Shown: positions 47,657 to 57,847 of the stretch, one piece after another
Position numbering within the stretch: position 1 is the first letter of the stretch
Layout: each line of letters opens with the position of its first letter
Assembly (NCBI GenBank): GCA_963995505.1
Contig: OZ023186.1
Coordinates: 19,041,570 to 19,105,569, forward strand
Direction: 5' to 3'
DNA length: 64,000 bases
From: Hypericum androsaemum
Lineage: Eukaryota; Streptophyta; Magnoliopsida; Malpighiales; Hypericaceae
Position numbers and translations under genes: made by a program
Notes under the pieces: generated by a model
Database searches by the model: none
Seen by the model: the letters and a program-made list of their open reading frames with translations, nothing else
What the model was told of the DNA's origin: nothing

Positions 47657-48417
47657 GCACGTGGTTGCCTGAGGCCAAGGATGGCTAGTTGTTACAAACA
47701 TTTATTTCATATTTTTTTACATTGAAATTTTCAACATTAAAAAGTTATAAATCACCGTTCGAATCTCTGTTCTACTTGCCACTTGAGTCAAATCTCGAAG
47801 CAATTACTTGTTTTTATTCTTACTTAATTGCAAGGAGAAATTTAAGAGGAATTTTGCTTTGTAGTTGTAGGATGTGTTATGTCACTTATATTTATATTTA
47901 TGACCATTGTTTTGCTTTTGGTGTGCTCCTACCAATAATTGATTAATATGGATTTCTGGGCATTCTATTAAATTAATGTGTATAATAGGTAATTATGTTG
48001 ATTGTTTAGTTAGGGAGGATGTGTTTTCGTGCACAATTGGGTGTAGCAATAACAAGTTTAATTACTTACTACTTAGGCGATTATTTTTTTGATCTAAAAT
48101 TGTACTAACTAAAAAAAATATGGAATATGGATTGATGACAATTAATAGTCCCAAGAATAAGTTGTCTTGAGAAACTTGGGTTTTCTTTCATAACAATCAA
48201 ATATTCATACAGCAGACTAATCAATGTTTGAGTTATTAAGACTTTTGAAAGACAAACAAAATATTTCCAACTGCAATATTTGACAACGATTTATTTCCAA
48301 TAATCAAAACTTGAGACTTTTTTGTTAAGTTATAATAACAGTTAATTACCATAGGTACGGACATCAAGACCCGATTATTAACTCTTGCGGCTACGCCGTT
48401 TCATTGAAAATAATATA
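47657..48417. other. Intergenic region containing a segment shared with F-box gene flanks
   Basis: About 47830-48000 matches the 3' flanks of F-box copies at about 53440-53620 and 59715-59850 (shared blocks 'agttgtaggatgtgttatgtc', shown in part as gttgtaggatgtgttatgtc, and 'agtgtataataggtaa'-like). The remainder is AT-rich spacer. Confidence 0.6.
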
Positions 48418-49161
48418 GGTAAAAGTACACTTTATCTACTTGTGGTTTCACCGATTTCGTGTTCAGGCCGTGTGGTTTTAATTTGGTAATTCAGTCTCTG
48501 TGTTTTCCAATCTGTTATAGTATACGGTCCACTCCAGATGACGGAGATAAAAATGTCCTAATACGACATCGTTTTATTGCCACGTGACAAGGTGACTGGG
48601 TAAATTTTTTGACTCGAACTTACTCGAAACGACGTCGTTTTATAGGTAAATTATAAAATCAGTCCCAATTATTTTTATATTATTTCAAAAGACCCCCCAC
48701 CTTCAACAACAACCTCCAACCTTCCATCTCCAACCTCATCTCCAACCTTCTTCTCCTTCCTTCCATTCCCATCTCCAAAATCAATTTAAATAAACAAAAT
48801 CCTAGACTAACCAAACCAAACCCATCATAACCCACTACATTCCCTTCACCCCTTGTACTCCCCCTAAACCACTCCCTCTCGGGGAAGACCCATTTCGCCT
48901 CCACCCACCACCTCCTCAAGTCCACCTCCGCCGACGGCTTCCGCAACCACCACAAGCCTCTACCGACCCAGAACCCAATTGAGTCGACCAACCGACTCTG
49001 ACCCTAAAGCCTCCACCTTTACAGGCACCGACTCTCAGGTCAAGCTTACCCGTCGTTGCCACCGGCGATTGGAAAACACAGGGGCTGAATTACCAAATTG
49101 AAACCACACAGCCTTAACGCGAAATCGGTGAAATCACAGGCAGATAAAATGTACTTTTCCC
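48418..49161. mobile_element. Non-autonomous Mutator-like element with long TIRs
   Basis: The 744-bp element begins GGTAAAAGTACACTTTATCT and ends with the inverted counterpart (agataaaatgtacttttccc). The two termini pair for about 80-90 bases with scattered mismatches (blocks 'gtggtttcaccgatttcg' and 'tttggtaattcag'). It is flanked by AATAATATA (48409-48417) and AATAAGATA (49162-49170), a 9-bp target duplication with one mismatch, the size typical of Mutator-like elements. The interior is much richer in C than the surroundings and might be captured host sequence, but no gene was recognised in it. Confidence 0.8.
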
Positions 49162-49414
49162 AATAAGATATTAACTTATATGTATATTTTAAATTTTATA
49201 CACATTTTAAACATTCACTTTTTAAAATACGTATATGGTTAATCAAGTTTCAAATGGTACGTAAAATTATGATCCAAGGGTCGGTCGTGCGTTCGGACTG
49301 GGCTGTTGGGCTTCGGCCCGGACCCAATCAGGACCAAAAAATTGATATTCTATTATATATCTATAAGTACGGAGGTTAAACCCTTGTAAGCGGCGGAGAA
49401 AAGAGGCGAAGAAG
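49162..49414. other. Upstream region of the first F-box copy
   Basis: About 250 bases separate the Mutator-like element from the ATG of F-box copy 1, so the transposon sits in or near its promoter. Confidence 0.5.
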
Positions 49415-51087
49415 ATGGCGAAAAACACGCCGGCGACTACCATCGACGACTTGTCGGAGGGACTCCTCATCCACATCTTGTCGTTTCTCCCGACCAAACG
49501 CGCCGTTGCGACCACAGTCTTGTCCAAGCGTTGGCAGGGGCTGTGGGCCCACGCCCCCGCTCTCGATTTCGAGATTCGATTTGATCCTAAACGTAAACCT
49601 AACAGTTCTCGAAATAAAAACCCTAGACCTAACCCTAGCGACCTCCTCCTTATTGAAAAAGCAATGGCGCTCCATCGCTCCCCTAAGGTCACCAGATTCC
49701 GATTGTCCGCCACCAACATCGGCGGTGACGTCAGCGAATACCTAGACGAAGTCCTGGACTCGTTGGTCCGCTCCGCTGTGGAACGCCACGTGGAAGACCT
49801 GACCTTCGAGTTCGACCCGGATAAGGAGGACCCGAAGCAGGAGTCTCCGCTGGAGTATTACGCCTTCCCGGAGCAAGTTTACACGTGCGGTTCCCTGAGG
49901 GCGTTGAAAACCAGATCCTGTGAAATGTTGCCCGATGGGGGATTTAATTGGAACTCGCTTAGGGTTTTGGACGTGGACCAGGCGATGTGGAGCGACGATG
50001 TCCTCGCAGGATTGCTGGCCGGCTGCCCAGCGCTCGAGTCCTTGAGGCTGCGGTGTTTCACGGGGATCAGGCGGGTGGACGTGGCGGCGGCCCCGTCGAA
50101 TTTGAAGGAATTGGTGTTGGAGTCATGTTTGGATCCGTGTGAGGTCGGAGACGAGTATTGGACACTCTGCATTTGTGCTCCTGGTATAAAGAAGTTGGTG
50201 CTTTCGGGAAGTTGGAAAAGCCATTATCCGGAGCTTATCAATGTTGGCCTCAGTGGTCAAGGCCGATCTGGATTTCGAGATGCCAAATTGGGACCTGATG
50301 TGGAACGTAGACATTGTGAAGAAGCTTATCGAGATGGTTGGACAATCCGCGCAGCTCACCGTTGGCCCTTGGTTTTCTCAGGTAACTATCTGTTTGTTGT
50401 GCTTTTTGCAGTCTATGGTTCATCAGCATTTCATTCGCGACAGAAGTTCAAGTGATTTGTTCTAATGATATTCCTTTTGCCCTTTTTGTTGTTGATTTGA
50501 TGAAGATTCTAACGCTGATGGTAGCGCGACCTGACTCTCATTGCGCTGCGATGTCGAGCCTTGAAAGCTTAGTGATGATGGACATTGGCTTATACCTTGA
50601 TCACCATCTGATAGGACTGTATAACCTGCTCCAACATACACAAAATCTGGAGAGACTGGTCGTGCGCTTTGGTGGAGAGGTTTGATCCTCATCTCCTAGT
50701 GGGCTTTCACAATCATTTCGTTCACCGTTCACGTGTATCTCTCGTATTCACATCCGAATACTATCTGACCCTATTTTAGAGGGCGTCTTACAAAGAATTC
50801 TTTCCTTGCAGTATCATCATAGAGTTGACAGAGACAACCTTAGTGATGATGCGACGCTGCGAGCAGGGCCACCCTATCGCTTGCTATCCAATCTCAAGGC
50901 TGTCGAGTTAGTTTGGGTCGGAGCAAGTGGCCGATGGTGCGGATTTGCCAAATATTTGCTCAAGAAGTTGGCGAGCCTCGAGAGAATGGACATATATCCG
51001 GATCCAGAAGCTGAGACAGAGTCTATGCTTAAATTGTCTAAAGTGCTTCTGAGTTCGCCAACTCATGCAGTGGTTACGTTTCACTAG
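49415..51087 (+). pseudogene. F-box/LRR/FBD gene, copy 1, with +1 frameshift
   Basis: This is the first of six tandem copies of an F-box substrate-adaptor family (SCF ubiquitin ligase). Exons by comparison with intact copies: 49415-50381, 50506-50679, 50812-51087. The F-box ([20 protein letters not shown]) and LRR part (LKELVLESC) are intact. Exon 1 is 967 bases long, one more than a multiple of three. An extra C in 'gttggcctcagtgg' (about 50248) where copies 2, 4 and 5 have 'gttggctcagtgg' shifts the frame about 45 codons before the exon end. After splicing it would stop soon after entering exon 2. A truncated 300-odd-residue F-box protein is possible. Exons 2 and 3 remain open. Confidence 0.8.
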
Positions 51088-51674
51088 AATTTAGACAGAG
51101 TGCTACTTTTTTTTTTTTGCAACTGATTTTCCAACTGGCAATGTTCCTCCAAGCTCTCGGCATTCTTACCGAAGCTCTCGGCAAGCGCCAGTTTTATTTT
51201 CTTAGCAAGTTGGACATTCCTAATTTATAAACTCCAACTTGAGAGAGTATTGGACCTGATTGAGCTCAACCGTGTGCCTCACGTCACGTGTAAACTGTAT
51301 ATATGCTTTTGCATTGCTTAATGTGAGTTTCACGATTTATCTCCACATAATCTTACAAATTCCACGTAAAAAGAAGTGATTCATTCTTGGCATATAATAC
51401 GAAGTAGCAGCTGTATACCTCGTATTTTATGCGTGTTAACTAATTAAAAATACCATTAATCTTCAAGTGAATTAAAAATTAGTCAAAGTATACCAAATTT
51501 ATGTTAGGACTAAACTAACAATTCTTGTAACAGATGATTGAGGGTATGTAGGAAATTAATATTGTAATTTGATATATTCCCATACTTCGTGGAGATCCTG
51601 TTCCTGTATAGGTACATAGTTTATTAACTAAAAAAGGGGTGTAACTTTTGTAAGAAAAACTTAGGGCTGAAAAG
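51088..51674. other. Intergenic spacer and promoter of copy 2
   Basis: It contains a promoter-side block (about 51405-51580, 'cgaagtagcagc..gtatacctcgtat..gcgtgttaacta') that recurs upstream of copy 4 (about 57420-57630) and partly upstream of copy 5 (about 60410-60545), so the duplication unit included promoter DNA. Confidence 0.65.
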
Positions 51675-53375
51675 ATGGAGACAAACTCAAAGCGCTCAGT
51701 AGGCCGCACCTCCATCAGCGACTTACCCGACGACGTCCTCGTCCACATCTTGTCGTTTCTCCCGACCAACCAGGCCGTTAGGACCACCGCCTTGTTGAAG
51801 CAGTGGCAGGGGCTGTAGGTCCACGCCCCAGCTCTCGACTTCGAGATTTTCCTCAATAGATGCGATCATCTTATTGAACTCCTTCCCATTAAAAAAGCAT
51901 TGGCGCTCCATCGCTCTCCCAAGGTCACCAGATTCCGATTCTCCTCCGCCCACCACGGCGACGTCAGCGAAGACCTAGCCTGGGGCCTGGACTCGTTGAT
52001 CCGATCAGCTGTGGAACGCCACGTCGAGGACCTGACCTTAGAGCTCGACCCGGATCCGGACTCTTGGTTGCGGTATTACGCCCTCCCACGGCAAGTTTAC
52101 TCATGCGGTTCACTGAGGCAGTTAAAAACTAAATTCTGTGAATTATTGCCCAATGGGAGGCTGAACTGGATCTCGCTTAGGGTTTTGGACGTAGACCACG
52201 GGCGGTGGAACGAAGGCGTCCTTACGAGCTTGCTGGCCGGCTCCCCTGCGCTCGAGTCTTTGCGGCTGCGCCGGTTCACAGGGATCAGGCGGGTGGACGT
52301 GGCGGCCCCGTCTAATTTGAAGGAATTGGTGTTGGATTCTTGTTTGGATCTCTTTGGAAACGAATGCTGGAACTTCGGCATCTACGCTACTTGTATAAAG
52401 GAGTTGAAGCTTTCGGGATTCTGGAAAAGCCACTCTCCGGAACTTATCGATGTTGGCTCAGTGGTAAAGGCCGATCTTGATTTTCATATGAAAGCTTGGG
52501 ACCTAACGTGGAACGTAGACATTGTGAAGAAGCTTATCGAGACGGTTCGACAATCCACGCAACTCACGATTGGCCCTTGGTTTTCTCAAGTAACTATCTG
52601 TTTATTGTGCTTTTTTTTTTTAACTTATCGGTATTCAGAGGAGTCGACAATCTCCCAAGATCACTTGGACCTTTATTGTTTTATCATCTGCATTTTATTC
52701 TCGACAGAAGTTCAAGTGATTTGTTCTAATGATATCCATTTTGCCCTTTCTTGTTGTTTTTGATTTGGTGAAGATCCTAACGTTAATGGTAGCACGACCT
52801 GACTCTCATTGCGCTTCGATTTCGAGACTCGAAAGGTTAGTGATGATGGACATTGAATTCTACCATGATCACCATCTCATAGGACTTCATAACCTGCTCC
52901 AACATACACAAACTCTGGAGAGATTGGTCGTGCGCTTTGGTGGAGAGGTTTGGTCCTTTTTTTTTTCTTTTGTAGACATTAATTTTTTTTATACCGATAA
53001 TACACTTTCCAAGGACTTCCGCCAATTGTTACGACATTTGGCTGGTCCTCATCTCCTGGTGGGGTTTCACTTTCATTTCTTTCCTTGCAGTATGATTATG
53101 GAGTAGACAACCTTTGTGAAGATGATGCTGCGGTGAGAGCCGGGCCGCCATGTCGCTTGCTATCCAATCTCAAGGCTGTGGAGTTATTTGGGGTCGGAGC
53201 AAGAGTCTGCTTATGGTTTGGGTTTGCCAATTTTTTGCTCAATGACTTGGTGAGCCTTGAGAAAATGGACATATATCCGCATCGATGGGTTAGGACACAT
53301 TCTATGATTAAATTGGCTAAAGTGCTTCTGCGTTTGCCAAGATGCTCACCTCATGCAGTGGTTACGTTTCACTAG
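51675..53375 (+). pseudogene. F-box/LRR/FBD gene, copy 2, nonsense codon in the F-box exon
   Basis: The exons match the family layout (51675-52589, 52774-52947, 53091-53375) and all three lengths are multiples of three. The only obvious lesion is TAG at 51816-51818, codon 48, where other copies have TGG in GLWVHAPALDFEI. This lies at the end of the F-box. Translation could restart at a downstream Met (MALHRSPKV, 51900) to give an LRR/FBD protein without an F-box. Otherwise intact LRR (LKELVLDSC) and FBD-like C-terminus (SNLKAVELFGVGA) suggest recent loss. Confidence 0.85.
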
Positions 53376-54001
53376 AATTTACACAGAGTGCCACTTTTTT
53401 TTAGGGTGGTTACACTAGAAATTGAAGTTGTTTACATAATTGCAATGAGAAATTTTAAGAAGAGTTGTGTTTGTTAGTTGTAGGATGTGTTATGTCATAC
53501 CATTGATTTGCAAGAAATTTTTACTATCATAACTTCAACATTTGGTATGCTCCTACAGAGCATTGATTAATATGGATCTGTGGCCGTTCTATTAGATTAG
53601 TGAGTATAATAGGTACTTTGAAATCTTTTAATTAAGCTAGATTAACGCTTTTCATTACCATATAGGACAAAACAAAAATTTCTCGTTACAAGTGATTGAG
53701 GCTACTTAAAAAAAAAGTGATTTGAGGCTAGGTAGGAAGTTGAAGCCCTAATCTTTGTTCCTGCTCTTTGTTTGAGATCCTGTTAGTTTTTTTGGGAACA
53801 CTAAAAGTTTTATTCCAATATAAGTTGTAATACCCAAATCGAGAGAGATCCTATTCTTGTATAGGTACGGTGTTTAAAACCCTAGTAACTTAAAAAAAGT
53901 GTGAACCTTTTGCCTTTCGGACACAACTCTTCTTTCTTTTTTATCTTAAAAAAGAAGCGCATATGGAAACTGGATATGACGAACAGGTTAAGGCGAAGAA
54001 G
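53376..54001. other. Spacer with shared 3' flank and promoter-like block
   Basis: About 53440-53620 matches segments at 47830-48000 and 59715-59850. About 53660-53900 resembles the region just upstream of copy 5 (about 60460-60690). No gene was found. Confidence 0.6.
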
Positions 54002-54280
54002 ATGGCGAGAAACTCAAAGGCTGGATATGCTGCGCTGTTAGCAGGGCCGCCATGTCGCTTGCTATCCAAACTCAAGGCTGTGGAGTTAGTTGGGGTCGGA
54101 GCAAGAGTCCGCTTATTATGAATTGGGTTTGCCAAATTTTTGCTCAAGGACTTGGCGACCCTTGAGAAAATGGACATATATCCGCATCCAGAGGTTGAGA
54201 CAAAGTCTCCGCTTAAATTGTGTAAAGTGCTTCTGCGTTAGCCAAGATGCTCACCTCATGCATTGGTTACGTTTCACTAG
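54002..54280 (+). pseudogene. F-box copy 3, internally deleted remnant
   Basis: The start (ATGGCGAGAAACTCAAAGGC) matches the start of copy 6, but after about 25 bases it jumps directly into exon 3 sequence (GCTGCGCTG...GGGCCGCCATGTCGC). F-box, LRR and both introns are missing. The exon 3 part itself has stops (TGA after CGCTTATTA, TAG after CTTCTGCG). It is a dead deletion product. Confidence 0.9.
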
Positions 54281-54503
54281 AATTCAGACAGAGTGCCACT
54301 TTTTTTTTTTGCATCTGATTTTCCAACTGGCAAGTTTCCAACCTTGTGATCGGCACAGTATTTGAGTAGCGTAGTAATTCTTTAGGCATGCATCCCTGTA
54401 CTCTGTTCCTCACAGTTTTCAGAAGACCCATCCATCTTCTAAAGGAAATCACCTATTGAACTTGCACTTTGTATGAGCCTATACTCTGAATTTTGCTTCG
54501 GTG
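54281..54503. other. Spacer between copy 3 and the LINE
   Basis: This is short 3' flank of copy 3 leading to the LINE target site. Nothing else is supported. Confidence 0.4.
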
Positions 54504-54521
54504 TCTGGACTTGAACATGAT

Positions 54522-56502
54522 AATTTTTTTGGAACAGTAGATATATTAACACAGAACCATCCAGAGAACATGTACAAGTGGAAAGCTATTGCTAACCAAA
54601 GAAGTAGCGCCCAGATCACAACCTTCCTAATCAATCCAAAACAGGAACAACAGGAAAGGCCTACTGGAAGACAAGACAGGTACAGAAGTAAAAGGTGCTA
54701 CGTTATCCCACCATCACTCCTAGATTGGATGAAGAGGAACAAGTCTTGAGCATCGAAGGAGGAAGTGAGGCCGGACCACGAGCACCACTCAAAGAAGGTC
54801 TTCGAAATTTTGGTGACCAGAGAGTTGAAGTCAAAAATCTGGTTCTGGAAAATAACCCACACGTTTCGGCATAGCTAGATGTGCCAACAGATCGAAGCTA
54901 GAAGAGTGAACCAGATTTTTCTCATCAACTCGCCAGAGACCAGGCCAAGCCAGTCTTCAATGAAGTTATTGAGGCTGCCCCCGATGCACCAAACCAGGCC
55001 AGCCCGCCTCAAAAAGAAGTTCCAGACGCCATAAGTTGAAGGGCATCTCAAGAGGAGGTGGAGGGCTGACTCAGTCCTACAACCACACAGAGCGCAAACC
55101 TCCCCACCGTAATCGACAACACCAATACATAGTAGGATGTCCCTAGTCTTGATCCTTCCTTGGAAAGCCAACCAAAGGAAGCACCCAACTTTATACGGAA
55201 TAAGACTAGAAAGACCGCAACGGAACACAATTGGGGTAGTAATTGAGAAACCGTCAAAGAGCTTGTTATAAAGACTGCAGACAGTTGGATAGAGCATTGA
55301 GCAGCTCCGAGACTGCCTCCTCCTCCCAAGCTCGGAGGCTCCGGTATGCGCAGCCCGTGAAAGTCCCCCATTTGGTTGGCATTGAGCAATAGTTTTCTCA
55401 AACCTTCAGCCGCTATGATGAAAAGGTACGGCGAGAGGGGGTCGCCCTGCCTTAAGCCCCTTTCCATACCAAAAAGATGAGACGGGGAACCATTGATTAA
55501 AACTGAGGCCGATGAGCCCCGGATACAACCACTGATCCAAGCGATAAAGAGAGGCCTAAACCCCATGGAGGTCATGACATCCTCCAAGTAGGTCCAGGAG
55601 ACACTATCGAAGACCTTCTGGAAGTCCAACTTGAGTACAACTCCCGGGCGACCAGCTTTCTTGAGGAAACTAACCACCTCGTTACAAATTAGGACACCAT
55701 CAAGGATTTGCTTCCCTTTGGTGAAAGCAAATTGCTCCCGGCCGACCACTAGACCAACCACGCCTTGAAGACACTTCGCAAGGATTTTAGCCAGAATTTT
55801 ATACAGTGAGCCAACAAGGGAGAAGGGGCGGAAATCCTTGAAAGATCTAGCCCCGACGTTCTTTGGGATCAGAGCGAGGAAAGATGCCTTGATTTGGGGA
55901 AGAAGAGATGCAGTGGCAAAGTAGTGCCTGACAAAAGACCAAAGGTCGTCAGAAATGATAATCCAGCACTTATTGAAAAATGCAAGGCAAAATCCGTCGG
56001 GCCCAGGCGCCTTTTCCCCATCGCACTCCCAGACTGTAGCTTTGAGCTCCTCTCGAGTAGGCGGCAGCTCGAGGCTGTCACTGGCCTGCTGAGACAGCCT
56101 ATCAAACAAAGACGGGTTAATAGATGGACGGTTCCAACTGACTTCCTTGAACTGGGCCTCAAAGTGCATGGCTTTGATATCTCTGGGAGTGGTCAGGGTG
56201 CTTCGGCCAGCACTAATGGACCTTATGTGGTTGGACTTGTTGCAGAGCTTCGTGGCCAAGTGGAAAAATTTTGTGTCCCGATCTCCGGATCTTCCCCAGT
56301 TCAGCCTAGAACGTTGTCGCCAAACAGAGTCTAGTACCCTTCGTTTAGACCCGAGCTCACGCACCACCAGATTTCTTCTATCAAAGGAGACCTATGAAAG
56401 AGCTGCTAATTCATCTTGTGCATCAAGAGCATCTAATTCCTGCTCCAGAGCTTGAACTTCATCACAAACATCCCCCAAAAGGGAGTGATTGGCAGCTTTA
56501 AT
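54522..56502 (-). mobile_element. 5'-truncated, internally deleted L1-type LINE
   Basis: On the minus strand, reverse transcriptase motifs are clear: DGFCLAFFNKCW, FRPFSLVGSLYKILAK, LKLDFQKVFDSVSW and GLRQGDPLSPYLF. The frame then jumps, without the catalytic F/YADD box, into the C-terminal zf-RVT domain (KVGCFLWLAFQGRI...CALCGCRTESALHLLLRC) at about 55300-55345. The endonuclease is missing at the 5' side. An 18-bp perfect target duplication (tctggacttgaacatgat, 54504-54521 and 56503-56520) brackets it, with a T run at the left end consistent with the poly-A tail of a minus-strand insertion. Confidence 0.92.
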
Positions 56503-56520
56503 TCTGGACTTGAACATGAT

Positions 56521-57847
56521 GCCGCGTTGAAATAGATGGACCCCATTTAGAAACTGGTTCCATCTTCACGATGCCTCCGCATACCCTGTTAGGCTTAAAG
56601 TTAGATCAACCCCGTCTGTATGAGCTTCAAGATCTACGATACCGTCGTTATTGGACAGAATTCTACATCAGATATGACAGATAAACTTGTTTATAAGTGT
56701 GGAAGATCCATTTGTTCATTACTTTAGGCTGAGTTTGTTATGTGAGAGAGGATATGCTTGGACAATAATTTTTGTTCCAAACCCATATTTGGTATAATAA
56801 ATGACACGAACAAGATAAAAAATTGTCCAAACATTACCTCAAATTCTTGTCCATCTAAATTTATGGGCCAAAAAAACTTGTCCGGGACATATAAAATCAT
56901 CTTTTTTATTACCATATTACCCTTGCTTTCCGTTTTTGTTCCACTTCCCCTCTCTCTGCTAGGGTTTTCAGGCTTTTATTGAAGAAAATCAAACATGTGA
57001 GTTTCAACTTCTCTTTAGCTAATTATTTTAAACAAATTTGATAGACCAATTATTACTAGCGTTTTTATAGATCATCCATGTGGAACAAATGAGTCCATAA
57101 CCGTGGAAATAGGTCCGCCAAGGGGGAACTAGATAGCCAAGAATCCCTCCAAGACCGAGCTTTGTGGCCCCATTTCAAACTGATCGCCATTTTTTTGCGT
57201 AAGGTCGAAGCGGAGTGATTATTAGAAGCATCAAGGTGTCAAATAACAGTTCATATTCCATTCGAATGAGCATCCCATGGTATTCTCGATAGAGACAAAG
57301 GCCAGGAGAGAGAGAGGGGATCCCATCAATACCAGAAATAATCTTGACCCTTGAGGCATTTGGTTCCGTGATGAAACGCCAAATCCACTTAAGGAGAAAT
57401 GATTCATTCTTTGTATATAATACGAAGTAGTAGTCGTATACCTCGTATTATATGCGTGTTAACTAATAAAAATACCAGCAATCTACGTGTGAATTAAAAA
57501 TCAGTCAAAATATACCAAATTTATGTTATAACTAAACTAAAATTTCTAGTTACAGATGATCGAGATACGATTTCACCCAAAAAAAAAGATTGAGGTACGT
57601 AGGAAATTGATATTGTAATATTGTAATTTGATAATGTTCCTATATAGTTACGAAGAAGTTTTTTTTGAAAAGGTTCAAAAAGTGAATTACACCAAACCTA
57701 CCGAAAAATGTTACGAAGAAGTTTCAACCCTAGTAACCTAAAAACGGGGTGCACCTTTTGCCTTTCAACATAACTCTTCGTTCTTTCTACCGGAATTTCG
57801 AATTGTTTTAATTAAAATACTTGAAAGAAAAATTTAGGGTTAAAAAG
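56521..57847. other. Spacer and promoter of F-box copy 4
   Basis: No gene is supported. The distal part (about 57415-57840) repeats the promoter block of copy 2. A G/C-rich piece near 57100-57400 lacks a recognisable protein. Confidence 0.5.

Noticed and set aside
48680..48991. Minus-strand frame of 103 codons (Trp/Arg/Glu-rich)
   Set aside because: It lies wholly inside the Mutator-like element and shows no recognisable domain. I keep it only as a possible captured fragment.
55894..56334. Plus-strand open frame of 146 codons
   Set aside because: It is antisense to the LINE reverse transcriptase.
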